Assembly (NCBI GenBank): GCA_024516035.1
Contig: CM044964.1
Span: 12,960,597-13,024,596, forward strand
Length of the DNA stretch: 64,000 bases
Source: Bactericera cockerelli
Lineage: Eukaryota > Arthropoda > Insecta > Hemiptera > Triozidae
Reading direction: 5' to 3'
Both the position numbers and the translations under genes were made by a program. Below are positions 1 through 11,915 of this stretch, in pieces. Every line of letters begins with the position of its first letter. The stretch's first letter is position 1. The notes under the pieces are model-generated. The model worked only from the letters and a program-made list of their open reading frames with translations. It ran no database searches and was not told the DNA's origin.

Positions 1-280
1 ACGGGACCCGTACAGGATCGTCCCGGCCTACGGCGGCGTTCTGGAGATACTAGGTAACCTGGAGGGCGGTGGTTCGAGTCTCAAGTAGAATAGAATAGAA
101 TATACCTTGTTTATACTGCCGAGGTAAGACTGAAAAGTCCCTTTACTCCAGCAGTCAAACAGGTCTCATATATTTTATGGGATAAATATTTTACATATTA
201 ATAACATATAAAAAAAACCATGTTTTTTTTTTAGTACGTCTAATATTTAGTATAATTTTTATATCACTATTTTTGAAGTC
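1..280. repeat. Fused SINE fragments (SINE-B 3' part, then reversed SINE-A tail)
   Basis: A stretch reading TAACCTGGAGG then GGTTCGAGTC matches the B-box half of the SINE-B family seen elsewhere in the window. About 100-150 matches, in reverse, the tail of SINE-A (TTTATACTGCC and the pattern around AAAGTCCC). No gene is visible. Confidence 0.5.
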
Positions 281-570
281 ACCGTGGCAGAGTGAGTTAG
301 CGCGCTGGGCATTGCACTCACGGTGACCTGGGTTCGATCCCCAGCGGGGCAGGATTTTTTCTGCCCTGTTCTTGGGTGTCCGGGGTCCACTTATACCTCG
401 TGAGGAAAAATGAGTAGCTGCTTTAATGTGAGCAGCGACCAGTGGCGGAATTATAGGCAAAAATAAGATATTGGGATATTAATGATATGGAAAAGTCCTA
501 TAATTCTGCGCTACCCACTAAAATTGTGATATAATAACACAAAGAAAAACATTTATTTATTTATTTTTTT
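281..570 (+). repeat. SINE-C, tRNA-derived
   Basis: The head has an A-box-like GTGGCAGAGTGAGTTAG and a B box GGTTCGATCCC, followed by a roughly 190-bp body and a TTTATTTATTTATT tail. A near-identical copy lies at 35245-35530 and a tail fragment near 39960-40070. Read as a tRNA-headed retroposon, not a working tRNA gene, because the body is shared between copies. Confidence 0.75.
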
Positions 571-1039
571 TATTTATTTTTTTATATCACTATTTGTGAT
601 AAACAAAATTGTGATGATTTTTCTGATATACTGAGTATAGTTGTAGATTTTACATGGATTAAACTTAATTAATACACAATTTTTATTCATGTAACTTTGA
701 TAGGTAACATTTATCAATTTTAACTTTGATAGGTAACATTTATCAATTAATTCAGTCAAACATAGATCAAGCTCGCCGTCAGGCGAGCGCTCGTCAAGTA
801 GCTATCGTCAACAGACCTATATTAACATGCAATATAAGAGAACTCGAGATTGATTGATTTTCATTATTTCAAAGATTGATTTTCAGGTCACATTTGTCTC
901 TGTATAAGGGAAAATAACCTCTTCATAGGAGAAAATAACATTCCCGTCGCTTGACTTTATTCAGATTCGACTGTATACGAGATCTACCTAATTGGTTAAA
1001 ATAAGAATCCTCGAAATTTCAGCTGATGTCAGCGCCTAC
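571..1039. other. Non-coding stretch upstream of gene 1
   Basis: AT-rich sequence with two adjacent copies of a 29-bp unit (AACTTTGATAGGTAACATTT...) at about 690-748. The last 60 bases must hold the 5' UTR of gene 1, or an upstream exon must exist. No convincing core promoter can be read. Confidence 0.4.
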
Positions 1040-4000
1040 ATGTCGAATGCTAGTGAAACCCAGTCAGCATCCGATCAGCAGGGACTGACGAACATCCACT
1101 TCAGAAAGCCAACTCGCCCTGCCAAGCGTGCAAAGGCCGCGGATATATCTGGTGGTAACCTGGTGTGGAGCGACAATGGTGAGTCACGACGGAACTTTTA
1201 TTTTTTAATTTGCCCCTTTGGTAACTGTGGGAAATATTTTTTATTAATGGTCATACAAAGTCTGGCTGGGGTACTATAAACAGGGAGTGGACTAGCAGTC
1301 TGGCTGGGGGACTATAAACAGGGAGTAGACCAGCAATCTGGCTGGGGGACTGTAAACAGGGAGTAGGGAGTTTAATTTGCCCCACTGGCAGCTGTAGGAA
1401 ATATTTTTTTATTAATGGTCATACAAAGTCTGGCTGGCAGACTATAAACAGGGAGTGGACTAGCAGTCTGGCTGGGGGACTATAAACAGGGAGTACACCA
1501 GCAGTCTGGCCGGGGGACTATAAACAGGGTGTAGACTAGCAATCTGACTGGGGGACTATAAACAGGGAGTAGACCAGCAGTCTTGCCGGGGGACCATAAA
1601 CAGCGAGGAGACCAGCTGTCTGGCTGGGAGACTATAAACAGGGAGTAGACCAGCAGTCTGGGTGGGGGACTATAAACAGGGTGTAGACTAGCAATCTGGC
1701 TGGGGGACTATAAACAAGGAGTAGATCAGCAGTCTGGCCGGGGGACTATAAACAGGGAGTACACCAGCAGTCTGGCTAGGGGACTATAAACAGGGAGTAG
1801 ACCAACATTGGCTTGGTTCTGGGGGCCCTTGTCAATTATATTAGCCTCCTTGTAAAGACAGTGGTAGAAGTGCTGAGTCATTTCTTTACTGCTGAGTTCG
1901 TTGGTCAATTTCTAAAAGTTTAAAGAAACTTGAAACCAATCAATAATATTAAAAGTTTTTCGTGGAAGGTAACCACTACACGAGGTTAATGCTTAAAACA
2001 GTTTCTACCACCTGACTTTCAGAGTGATACATTATGTGGTTATATTCTCAAAAAAAAAGAAGGAAAAATTCATACATCGGGTAGAATTCGAACCAACAGA
2101 TCCCTAAACAACGCGGCGGATTACCAGACTATCACATTAACCACTTGCCTCCGTGGCGTAACGGTTGTGACTACTGCCCGTAGTCCAGAGATCCTGAGTT
2201 CGATTTCCGGTTGGAGCAAACTTTTCGCACAGAAACTTCTGTTCCTTCCGAACATGTGAGGCTGGCAAATTCCGGCCCTACCCAGGCTGGGTGAGGTTAA
2301 TGTGGGTAGCTGGTAAGAATCCCAGCGAATGGAGGGTAAAACCCCCGTCATGTCTACCTCAAGTCAGGACGTTAAAACCAAATAGAATCAATGGACATGA
2401 AAGTAGCCTAGACATTGCATCTGGGCGTCCATATAATCCTCTCACCACCGTGATTTAGGTATCAATACCTATCTCACGGACACGGAATTATTATTACACG
2501 AGGTTAATGCTCAAAACAGTTTCTACCAACTGACTTTCAGAGTGCTACATTATGTGGTTATATTCTCAACAAAAAAAAGAGGAAAAATTCATACATCGGG
2601 TAGAATACGAACCAACAGATCCCTACACAACGCGGCGGATTACCAGACTATCACCTTAACCACTTGACCACCAATGCATCTCTCTTCAGTATAATCAGTA
2701 TAAATAGAAAAGTGAGAAGTTGTATTAGATGTACATGAACATCAGAACATACCTGGCCAGCTGTTTCGAGCTTATTGGCTCTCATCAGCAGGTAATAGTT
2801 CTGAATATCCATGCCATCAACTAACCTCTCTATTTTAATCTTCCAGGAGACGCCGACGTAAGCTTCTACTACCAGTCCCTGCTACTCCTGCTGGCCGCTG
2901 TGTGCCTTCTCAACTGCCTCTGCTATTGCACCACCTTCCTCTTCTACTTCGTGATCCGACGGAAACACGCGAAGCAAAGCTCGTGTGGAAGGTACAGCAA
3001 AAAGCAATTAGACTGCTCAGTCAGTAGCTCAATCGATCGACTTGAAACCGGAGGTCGGTGGTTTGAGTCCCATGTTGAACAAAATTTTTGTAAAGTTAAT
3101 TCTAGTATTTGTGATACCACACGATTGTGATTAACACAAATATGATAACTTAAGTTATAATGAAATTGGATCGAATATTACAGATCAACTGGATGGAGAA
3201 GCAAAAAGCAATTAGACTGCTCAGTCAGTAGCTCAATCGATAAGGCGGCGGACTTGAAACCGGAGGTCGGTCGATCGAGTCCCATGTTGAACAAAATTTT
3301 TGTAAAGTTTCTTTTTTTGTATGCTTTATTAGGACAGAGTACAATGTTAACAGTGTAAAATTAAGAAAAAACAAACAAATGACAAAATAAATAAGTAAAA
3401 AAGAAAATAACACTAATGTCCTACCTAAAGGACGGGGTTATTGCCTGTTGCAATCTCTTCCACCCAACCCTTCCACCCAACTTCGAATCCTCGTGGTGAG
3501 CTTAATTTGAGTAGCTGGTTTGTGAATTTCGAGTGGAGCACAGCTGATGTTGTGATGGTTCCACCCAACCCTTATACCACGTGATATAAATATGATAACT
3601 TTAGTTGTAATGAAATTGGATGGAATATTACAGATCGACTGGATCGAGAAGCCAACAAGGAGTGGCAGGTTCCAAATGTTCAGTGTGGTCGCGGCCTAAA
3701 GACATGGAAGAGGAACAGTGTTGCCATGTCACTCACGAGGAAGCTCCGTTCACATCGTGCCTGGTGCAAAAAGAGAATGACGAGAACCAATCAAGTAACC
3801 CTGCTTTCACCTGATTATTATCATATAATAACTTATAATACATATTTATTTATAAAATTATTTATAAAAAATAAAAAATGCTTTCCAAGTCTGAGGAACG
3901 AGGCACTGTGCCCATCACAGCTACCTCGTTTCATATCATATAATAATTATATTAATTATCATATAATTATTTATTGATTTACTACATGACAAACAAGATA

Positions 4001-5472
4001 TAGTACAAGCTAACATAATCAATAGACGTGGTAGGTAAGAAAGGGGCGAGGTTAAAGACCGCAGCTTTCTTCCCCACCTTCGACTTCTTTTACTCTGTCT
4101 TATCCCGCTTGAGTAGGGTCGACGTTGTTCAACCTCATGGTTGGTACTGGCATATTTTTTACGGCTGGATGCCCTTCCTAACGCCAACGATTCTCTTTGA
4201 TTTAACGTCCTGGATTAGGACGGGGGTTTTACCCTCCATTCGCTGGGAATCGTACCAGCTACCCACATTAACCTCGCCAGCCTGGGTAGGGCGGGAAATT
4301 TTTTCTTCAAAACCTAACCCCAAATAATAAAAAAACGAGATCTTTATGAAACTTGTTCCTACCTTGTTCATTCAGTTCTATGCCTCCCTCTGTTGGGCGA
4401 GAAGAGTCAAAACATCTCAATTTAGTGACTACTGATGTGATGGTCTACAGCCAAAGAAGTTGAAAGTTCCCACGTCATGAACCACATCTTTCTATGTGCG
4501 ATCAACCATCATGATAACTTGGGCTTTTTCTAAGCCATTAAACCTTTAGGAAACTGCAAGCTAGCCTAGCTTGTTAGGGTTCTATATTAGAGAGCTGCAT
4601 GCAACCAATTACAGCACGGCTACTTATCTCCTCAGTGATCCAACACATCAAGTGCCCCCACAACGTCATATCCCCGCGCCCCAAGGTGCAACCCAATGTC
4701 AACCCTACGGGAGGACAGAAGAAGAAGTACTATCGAGTCGTCGACTTCAGCCTCTTCAAGCCAAGAGGCCAAACTAGACAGTCTGACTCCCCCAGACCAC
4801 TGCTCACGTGTGACCAGCCTCATGGGAGCCGGGAGGACGAAGAGGCTGCTCAATCTATTCAGGTGACAGGTTAACTCGTAAATCTGTTCTAACCTTTTAT
4901 GTTAAACAATGTGCAACTAATTATATATTTTTTTTTTTCTCCTCTCAACCTATGATGAGAATTCAGAACAATTATATAAAAAAAAAATACCCAACTGTTT
5001 TTAACTATTTGTATTTTGGAATGTATATTTTTTTCATAATTCTCTTCAATTTTGAATTTTATGTTTTATCGTATGTATCATGTAAGCATATTTTTTTCAT
5101 GTAAAATGGGCTTTGCTGGTAAATAAATGAACCGGTACACCCGGTATTATTATTATTATCTTTCAATAAAATATTTTTTTTCTATTTCTGCGAAATATTT
5201 GCTTCATGACTGTTAGTATGTTCACCTAATAGTAATAATAATAATGATGATTTCAGGGCTCAGAGGAGTTCCAACGCATCATGCGGGAACTTGACGAGGT
5301 GCATCGCAACATCCAGACCGTGTTCCCGCGAATACACGGCGTGATGCAAGAAGGAAACGCCAAGTTAAACAATGATAGAGCCAGCATGGGTCGTGGGGCA
5401 ACCAATTATCTACGAGGGCAGAGGACTACTAGATTACCTATGTGTGCTCCGGCCAGACCTAGCTCTTCTTAG
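1040..5472 (+). CDS. Unrecognised single-pass membrane protein, 295 aa, five exons
   Basis: Exons 1040-1178, 2847-2991, 3634-3794, 4636-4862 and 5257-5472 join through GT-AG introns with consistent phases (1, 2, 1, 0) into one open frame of 888 nt including TAG. The ATG at 1040 is the first in frame; an upstream TTG is not a likely start. The protein has a polar, basic N-terminus of about 50 residues, then a hydrophobic Leu/Cys-rich segment (around FYYQSLLLLLAAVCLL to FLFYFVIRRKH, residues 55-85) ending in basic residues. A long polar tail follows with the conserved-looking patch KKKYYRVVDFSLFK and a C-terminal helix-like EEFQRIMRELDEVHRNI. The basic stop-transfer suggests a cytosolic tail. 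I do not recognise the family. It shows no frameshift, unlike the neighbouring genes. AATAAA at 5746-5751 could end the transcript. The exon 3 acceptor is duplicated upstream at 3161-3200. Confidence 0.72.
1202..1860 (+). repeat. 38-bp minisatellite inside a dispersed element (element G)
   Basis: About 13 imperfect copies of a 38-bp unit (GTCTGGCTGGGGGACTATAA + ACAGGGAGTAGACCAGCA) lie in two blocks. A 68-bp flanking segment (1203-1270) is repeated at 1373-1440, so a higher-order duplication occurred. The last unit runs into the unique body of element G (CATTGGCTTGGTTCTGGGGG). Copies of that element at 16328, 44240 and 45055 carry only one or two units. The array begins 24 bp after the exon 1 donor of gene 1. 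Confidence 0.85.
1972..2680. repeat. Nested SINEs: SINE-E between two reversed SINE-D copies
   Basis: Reversed SINE-D copies (ACGAGGTTAATGCT to GGATTACCAGACTATCAC) lie at 1972-2142 and 2494-2680. Between them is a forward SINE-E with the tRNA-like head GCCTCCGTGGCGTAACGG, the B box GTTCGATTTCC and the body GGCTGGGTGAGGTTAATGTG. The two D copies are too alike to be independent random insertions. Confidence 0.7.
2998..3310 (+). repeat. Two SINE-B copies with duplicated flank
   Basis: SINE-B copies at about 3018-3150 and 3218-3310 (CAGTAGCTCAATCGAT, then GGTCGGTGGTTTGAGTCCC) are each preceded by the same 39-bp sequence beginning GCAAAAAGCAATTAGACTGC. The whole unit, flank included, was therefore duplicated in tandem. 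Confidence 0.7.
3161..3200 (+). repeat. Duplicate of the gene 1 exon 3 acceptor region
   Basis: The sequence AATGAAATTGGATCGAATAT...ACAG followed by ATCAACTGGATGGAGAAGC copies 3610-3652, which holds the real acceptor and first codons of exon 3, with about four mismatches. Confidence 0.75.
3316..3480 (-). repeat. Element H copy (GATTGCC hairpin repeat)
   Basis: On the minus strand it starts GGGTTGGGTGGAAGAGATTG, forms the hairpin GATTGC..GCAAT, continues AACCCCG and ends in an AT-rich tail. The family recurs at 33427, 35535, 43853-44168, 46618, 48950, 51150, 52620, 60915 and 61735. It resembles the short 3' end of a non-LTR retrotransposon, but that link is an inference. Confidence 0.65.
4030..4320 (-). 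repeat. SINE-E body without its tRNA head
   Basis: Minus strand. The CCTACCCAGGCTG and GGTTAATGTGGGTAGCTGG core and the tail ending near GGTCGACG match the full-length copy at 17485-17875. The head is missing and CTTCAAAACC takes its place at about 4308-4320. Confidence 0.65.
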
Positions 5473-7848
5473 AGATAATTATGACTAACCAGATATAATT
5501 TGACTACAGATTGATTGGTTTTTATAGCACAATACATTATCTCTACGTTGGCCATAAAATGTATATATATATTTTTAATCCAAATACCTACACTTGAAAG
5601 TTATAGGTTTATAAGAGTTATAACAATGAAGCAATAACTGGTATGATCATTAATTTATTCACACATGTATTCATTTAAATAGATCGGATTGTTGGGCATA
5701 TTTATTTAAAGAGAGGTCTACAACACTCAAGAGTCTTGCCCCTAAAATAAATGTTTACTTTATTCTTTTTGGTATCTTTTATGTTTATGTTCATGGGATT
5801 TTGTTTTAGGAACAATGTGAGATTTTTTTTTGAACAGTTCTGATTTTAGACGAATTATTGTCGTCTAAATGTAAGCTTAAGTTCTGTGAGATAATGCAGG
5901 GCTTGGTACTAGTTTCATGTATTTCATTTTACGGAATGTTCATTTAGTTTAATTATTTAATTTTAACTATACAGTTTGGTGAGAGGCTTTGTGCATCGAC
6001 CTGTCCTTAGGATAGAACGATTACGGATATGTATGTATGTATACAAATATGTACATAAATGCATTGTATGTAATAATAATAATGTATATTTATTTTAGTT
6101 TTTTACCATTTTGTGGCTCTCCTAAGGAATACTTCTAAGGATTCCTACCCAAGTTGAACTTCTGAGCCCGGGATTCCACTGAGTACAACATTCTGTCGAG
6201 CAACGTTTCATGCTCCACTCTTCCTATAGGATCAAATGAGTCGATCTCACTAACTTCGCAACACTGTGCAACACTTTCATTTAAAATTGTTGCGAGACAA
6301 AATGTTGCGCAACGTTGCGAGACAAAAAATTCACTGGGATCCGGCTTAAGATTCAATTGTTTTTGTTTTGTTTTTTTTTTTTTTTTTTTTTTTGACGTCT
6401 AGATAAAATATTAAAGTTATATTAAATCAACAAGATGATAAGATTCATAAGTTAAAAAAAATCCTTCATCTGGACAGCATCTGGTAATGAGCCAAGGATG
6501 CTGGCCGCATTGCCCCTCTGTATGTCCAGGGAAAAAACTTATCTTATGAAGTTTGGTGTTCGGGGGTCACCTATTTTCATCATGGCTTTCTTCCTACTTC
6601 TTGCATGAACATTTTCATTTCCTTGCACCAGGAGGAGCCTAAACTATTATTTGAATTTGAATAAACTATTATTTGATCTCTCAAATAGTAGTTTAAAATT
6701 CAAACCGGGACACCTTACCTTCTGGTTTTACAGGGCTAGATACAGAGCTCGAAGTAGATGGTACAAGCTGGTTGGTTCCGAGAATTGGATTGGTAACATT
6801 GTTGGTGTGCAACGGGGTGACATTGTACTTTGGAAATACCACGATGGGTTTCCATAGATCTGTGAGGGAAAAAGAAGAGGGGAATTGTTGTAAGCGGTAG
6901 AGAATTGATTAGGTGTTTTAAGATGTATTTGTATGAGGAAAATTGTGATACACAGTAAGTAATTGGACGTGGGTTCGAAACCCAGCCGGGACATGACAAC
7001 TTATCCTCCCATTTAGGATTTTTACCACATAATAATATGTCTTGGGCTTCCGGCTGGAATAATGGGACTTTAATAGTACTTATCGGGCAGTATAAAAAGG
7101 GATGAAAGCGATATCCATAGGTCATGGGGAATAATCCCACCTTTTAGATGGAACATGGTTCTTCCTTCTTTTTTTTCTCAGAAACTTTCGGGTTGAGAGA
7201 CGCTAAACAGGGAGAAAATCGGTGTCTCATTAGAGGATTTCAAACAGATAATGGAATAGCCAAGAAAACCACAAGGAATTCTTAGTTCTTATGATGGTCG
7301 ATCACACATGAGAATATGTGGTTCAGGACAAGCTAACTCAAGTTAGCTGACGTCCATAACTCCTTCCCAGCCGGCAGCCATGCTGGTTACAACAACAAAT
7401 CAAACCGAGATATTAGAGAAAGATTTCCAGATCAAATTTATCCCTGCATAAGAGAAACTTGAGGGGTATTTTTCTTTTGAAAAAACAAAAAAAATTCCAG
7501 GTTCGATATTTCTAAATATTTCCATTTTATTCCAAGGTCAACTTCACCACATTCGTAAATGAAAAATGCGTTTTGGTACTTTTAAAGATAAACAATGGAC
7601 TTAACCTATAAAAGAACTGGAAGCAAGAATTTTCTACTTCCTTTTTGGTAAACCAAACTGGAAGCAGAAAGAGGAAAAATTTCCTCTTCCAAAAGAAAAA
7701 TGACTTGCTTCCAATTTGGTTCATTTTATTCCCGTTAACTTTGGTTAGAAAGAAAAATACGGCTTTGGATATTAAAGATAAAAAAATCCGGTCCCTTGAG
7801 TTTTCTTATAGTCAGGTTAGACTGTATACTATACTGACCTGATTTGTA
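5473..7848. other. Intergenic region between gene 1 and the RNF168-like gene
   Basis: No coding exon is seen. It holds the 3' UTR of gene 1 (AATAAA at 5746-5751), a poly-T run at 6369-6392, a decayed SINE-A fragment (about 6955-7120), an element F copy (7275-7400, CAA-rich end) and an AT-rich element at 7440-7830 related to the MITE at 15188-15472. The last may overlap the 3' UTR of the RNF168-like gene. Confidence 0.5.
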
Positions 7849-7905
7849 TTATACTGACCTGATTTGTATTATACTGACCTGATTTGTATTATACTGACCT
7901 GATTT
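7828..7905 (-). repeat. 20-bp array carrying the exon 4 splice donor of the RNF168-like gene
   Basis: Four tandem copies of a 20-bp unit, on the minus strand AAATCAGGTCAGTATAATAC. The first copy overlaps the end of exon 4 (CCC AAA TCA G) and each copy repeats CAG/GTCAGT, so a donor-like site exists four times. If splicing did not occur, the frame would stop inside the array at 7849. Confidence 0.8.
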
Positions 7906-10900
7906 GGGAGGAGTCCGAGGCACAAGTTTGATGGGCTTAAAGTAGTTCATCTCAGCTTCAATACTGTCGGGGCTGGAACATCGGGAGGGGGAGGTCGTGC
8001 ATCTTCGTTTTGTGGCCGAATTTTCCCGAACATAAAACCTGTCTAAAGGTCCTGCAATTGAACATTACCAACAATTTCAATAAAACATGCTGAATTAATG
8101 TAGTACTAGAAAAACCTACCGTCATCAAAACCACTAATTGGGGGAAAAAAAGTGTACATGTATTTGTGACGTCATAATTACTGAGTTCGATTTTTCAGTC
8201 TACATGTCTTTATGGGGCTTTTTTCTAACAAGGATTTCATCGTGGACTCCTTTATTGCTCATAATGAAGTCCCTGTAAAAAATTATCAGGAATCATTTCA
8301 TGTATTTCAATTTTTCAAAGAATAATATTCAAATTTCTACTGTTTGTCATAAAATTTAACAAGGTTCCTGGGGTCGCAAAGAATTAAAAGAAATACCACA
8401 GAAATATTGAGATGAACTCTTTTGATAGACAATAAAAAAAAATAAGCACAAGTGACCCATTATGAGCACATTTTTTTTTTCAGCTCCGGGGTTCAAACCC
8501 AGGTTTTTTTGCATGGCAAGTAAGAATTTAACTGCTGAGCTAAATGTACACTCAAAAAAGAAGATTTTTCCATACATGCTTCGGGCTGGTTTAAAGTCTA
8601 TTTCCTCAATAATCAAGAAATTTAATTTCTTGCCTAGCCAAATTATGACGTAAGCATAATAATCAAGAAATTTAATTTCTTGATTGTCAAACCAAACCCA
8701 TTCAAGAATAATTATGGAAACCATATTTTTAATGGGATTTACAAGACACTGGGATGTCAATGTGCTAGTTTTAATATTCAGTAACTCCTCAAAACTGTGA
8801 TATACAGACTTTCTCATGCATGGATTGTGTAATGGTATTTATATCTATACATACAGAGGAGACTCAACAATCAGTCCTTGCTGATATGCATCAATGCATG
8901 GTTTAGGCAAGTGCTGAGCATGGAATGGGGTCAATTTGCAGTGGACTTTAAATTTATTGGTTAAGGCACTAGCCACATAATGACGTAAGCATAACTTGTT
9001 TATTTGAGTTTTTAACCACATATTAATAGCACCAAAACGACTGCTGGAATAATGGGACTTTTTAGTCTTAATCAGGACTAAAGATATAAAAAATAAGTGT
9101 TGAATAACAATAATTTTAATAACATAATTATCTTATAGAAAGGAAAGTAGGTAATAGAATTATTTACAGTGTTCTGAGTTTATGTGAGGAGTAAATTAAT
9201 ATTTTCTTATATAAACTGTAACAATATTCAAATTATTAAAATTTAAAACAACAAGAAAAAATATTATTTATTATTACCTTCAACTGTGGATTTCCGTTTT
9301 TGTGCTGACTTGCTCTTTGGTACCATCTTCCGACCCTGGGGCGTTTGAGCAAACATGGAAGGAGAAGTGGTCCTTATGCAGAACATATCAATAGGTCCTG
9401 TTGTACTCTTGCTTGACGTTGCCAAATCTAATCTGCTTCCATCGACAGAGCTTGTGCTTTTCCGTTTTGAAACAATTTTTGACCTCGAAAAGAAATTTAT
9501 AAATTAAAAAACAATAATCCAAGTTTGATATTAAATTTATGTATTTCTATGTTTTTACTATGCAACTTTAGAGAACATGTCAAATTTGAAAACCCTGAGT
9601 TGACACCCCAATTTTTCATCATTTTAATAAAGCATTTAGACACATCGTAATAAGTGGTACATCTACCTACTAACCTTGGGTAATGGTCACTTTCCATTAA
9701 AGGAATTTAATGATAATGACAATCCTGTTTTTTAATATTTATTACATACAATCATTTTTCTGTTTTCAATTATAATGTACAATGACAAAGGGCTGGATGT
9801 GTATTATATGTCTGTTATGTGAATCTTTAATATTTTTTTAAATAATGGCATGAGATCATGTGGCATATAACCCTTGATGTTGACATAACCTAATAAAGAC
9901 AGATAGATATATTAATAATGACAAAGTCTCATTTTTCTAAAATCACTTACCTGTGTGAAGCTGGCAGTGAGCTCCTATTCCTTATCTGACTCCTAGTCAT
10001 GGGTGGTGACTCCACATGCTCACTGACTCCTTGGTCCTGCTGTTCCATCTCCAACAGACTCTTGGCGTATTCCTCATCTTGCTTCTCTCGGAGAAGTCGC
10101 TGTCTCTCCTCTTCTTCTCTCCTTTCCTCTTCTTCTCTTGTGAGCTGTTGAATAAGTGCAAGTGACTTGGCTTGCTCTTCCTGCTCTTGACGTTCACGCT
10201 CAGCTTGAGCTTGAGCTTGTAGTCGGGTGTATTCTGCCTTGAGCTCACCAGGGGTGTACATTTGACGTGCTGGCAGTGGGGTAGTGTGGAGAATGACTAG
10301 AAAGAAGAAATAAACGTGGCATCATGAGAATTCAAATTTAGGTGGTCATTCAAGAAGTCCTAACTGTCCTAGACATTGCTTCACCCAGCCTGCCTGTACC
10401 TGGAACCTGGAATAGGCAGCATCATGAGGATTTGACTTTAAGTGGTCATCCAATACATCCTAACTTTACTGAACATTGCTTAATTTTAGTGATCTGATGA
10501 ACACTGGTGTACTATTCAAAATGCCATTACCACTGGCTTCTAGATGTATCAAAAAGACTTCCAGAGATCAATTAACTGAGCTATTGCAATATAAAATGCT
10601 ATCTTAAACCAAGCACTTTGTTGCTGTTGAGGTGTATGCCCAAAACATGGCATAAACCTCATAAAAAGCACCTAAATACCAAAAGGAGACTGTGCCAAAT
10701 AGTTAGTCATTTGGTCCAGCCATTTTAGAGTTCTGTTGATTATATGTAAATTAATGAATTTAAATGGATTTTATTGGATAAGATGAGATACTCACTACTA
10801 TCCCAGGATCCATCATCTTGCCCTGAAAGTTTTTGGTCCACTTCTTTCTTGAACAATTTTTGAATTTGGTTCCACAGATCTTTGTCCACCAGCAATGAGT

Positions 10901-11092
10901 AGTCCTTGTTTTTACGGAGGAAATGACTCAGTCGTCTCCTGCACATTGGACATGTTAGTTGCTGTTTTCAATAATTTTTTGTAAGCAATCTAGACAGACC
11001 AAATGGCTACATGGTAATTTGACTGGCTTGATGAGGATCTCTTGACACACAAGGCATACTACTGACTCCAGAGTGAGTTTGGAATCATTCAT
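7849..11092 (-). CDS. RNF168-like: RNF168-like RING-type E3 ubiquitin ligase
   Basis: Exons, minus strand: 11092-10796, 10296-9951, 9483-9278 and 8051-7899, the last possibly read through to a stop at 7849. The N-terminal C3HC4 RING has C13, C16, C28, H30, C33, C36 and C48/C51 in CPMCRRRL, with spacing equal to vertebrate RNF168. Next comes DKDLWNQIQK, then PGELKAEY and a charged coiled coil ending in the MIU-like EEYAKSLLEMEQQD. The tail has basic patches and EAEMNYFKPIKLVPRTPPKS. In vertebrates this family ubiquitylates H2A at DNA breaks; the same role is inferred here. One base is missing at 10957-10958, between the sixth and seventh zinc ligands, so the RING is out of frame as sequenced. 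The exon 3 acceptor (CGAG) is weak. RNF169 is the alternative name. A further 3' exon could exist outside what I found. Confidence 0.8.
8460..8580 (-). repeat. tRNA-headed SINE fragment in an RNF168-like intron
   Basis: Minus strand: TTAGCTCAGCAGTTAAAT (A-box type) and GGGTTTGAACCCC (B-box type) followed by a poly-A run. It lies in the 1.2-kb third intron. The flanks at 8600-8690 contain two copies of an AT palindrome, ATCAAGAAATTTAATTTCTT. Confidence 0.5.
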
Positions 11093-11915
11093 CGTGGATT
11101 TTGTCTGTTGAATAACAATTGAAGGTAAATTTAAATTCAAAATGTTGAAAAAATCATTCATAATTATTGTTTGAGAGGATGAATGTTCCTGTATTGGAAG
11201 ATGGGAATCTGAGTGTGCCAGACAAGATACTGTAGTACACATCCCTGGCTTTGTGTATACCAGAAAAATAATAATGTCCACTAATTACATATTCTGAACC
11301 AAGCAAAGTGAGGATTGTATTTCTTCTATTTTTAGCCACGCTACTGATAACACAATCAGAGTACCTACCAGCTGGGTATGAGCTAGATTGATAAAATTGA
11401 TAACAATACTTAATTTTGGTTGTTAGAACTTACCTAGGGATGGTCAGATGCCCAGTGGCAGATGTTGGATCATCAGTACCACATCTCCATTCATATTAAA
11501 CAGCAAAAAACTATGTAATTAGAACCTTCAAAGATAAGAACACCTTCAGAATATCAAATTATTTGCAAATTTAAAAATACAACAGCAACCAACACTTGAC
11601 TTTGATTTTTATTGGAATTTTTAAAATGTGCCGCTAAAAGATAGCGTTCGCAATGAGGGAATAGTTGCGTGGGAATTTTTGCTCAAGAAATTTTTTCCCC
11701 TCGGCACTTTTATCAATGGTGTGAAGATAGCACAGCTCCAACTTATTTTCTTCAAAGTTCAAAATTTCAAATAAAAATAACACGAGTTAATTTTTTGGTT
11801 AAAGATTTTCTTGAATTTCTTTTGAAAATTATCCATTATCTATTATTTCTCTCAAATAAATGAGTTGTTGGTAGATGAAATAGTTAAATTAAATACTTTT
11901 TTACCATTTGACGCA
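11093..11915. promoter_or_regulatory. Divergent promoter region between the RNF168-like gene and NOP14
   Basis: The start codons of two opposed genes are 823 bp apart and no repeat family interrupts the gap, so both promoters probably lie here. It is AT-rich and I could not place a TATA box or initiator with confidence. An upstream in-frame Met for the RNF168-like protein cannot be excluded, because its frame stays open to 11281. Confidence 0.45.

Noticed and set aside
1257..1802. CRISPR-like repeat array
   Set aside because: Units are contiguous without unique spacers and are part of a dispersed eukaryotic element.
8356..8817. 153-residue minus-strand frame in an RNF168-like intron
   Set aside because: It runs through a reversed tRNA-like SINE head and palindromic AT repeats; no conserved motif.
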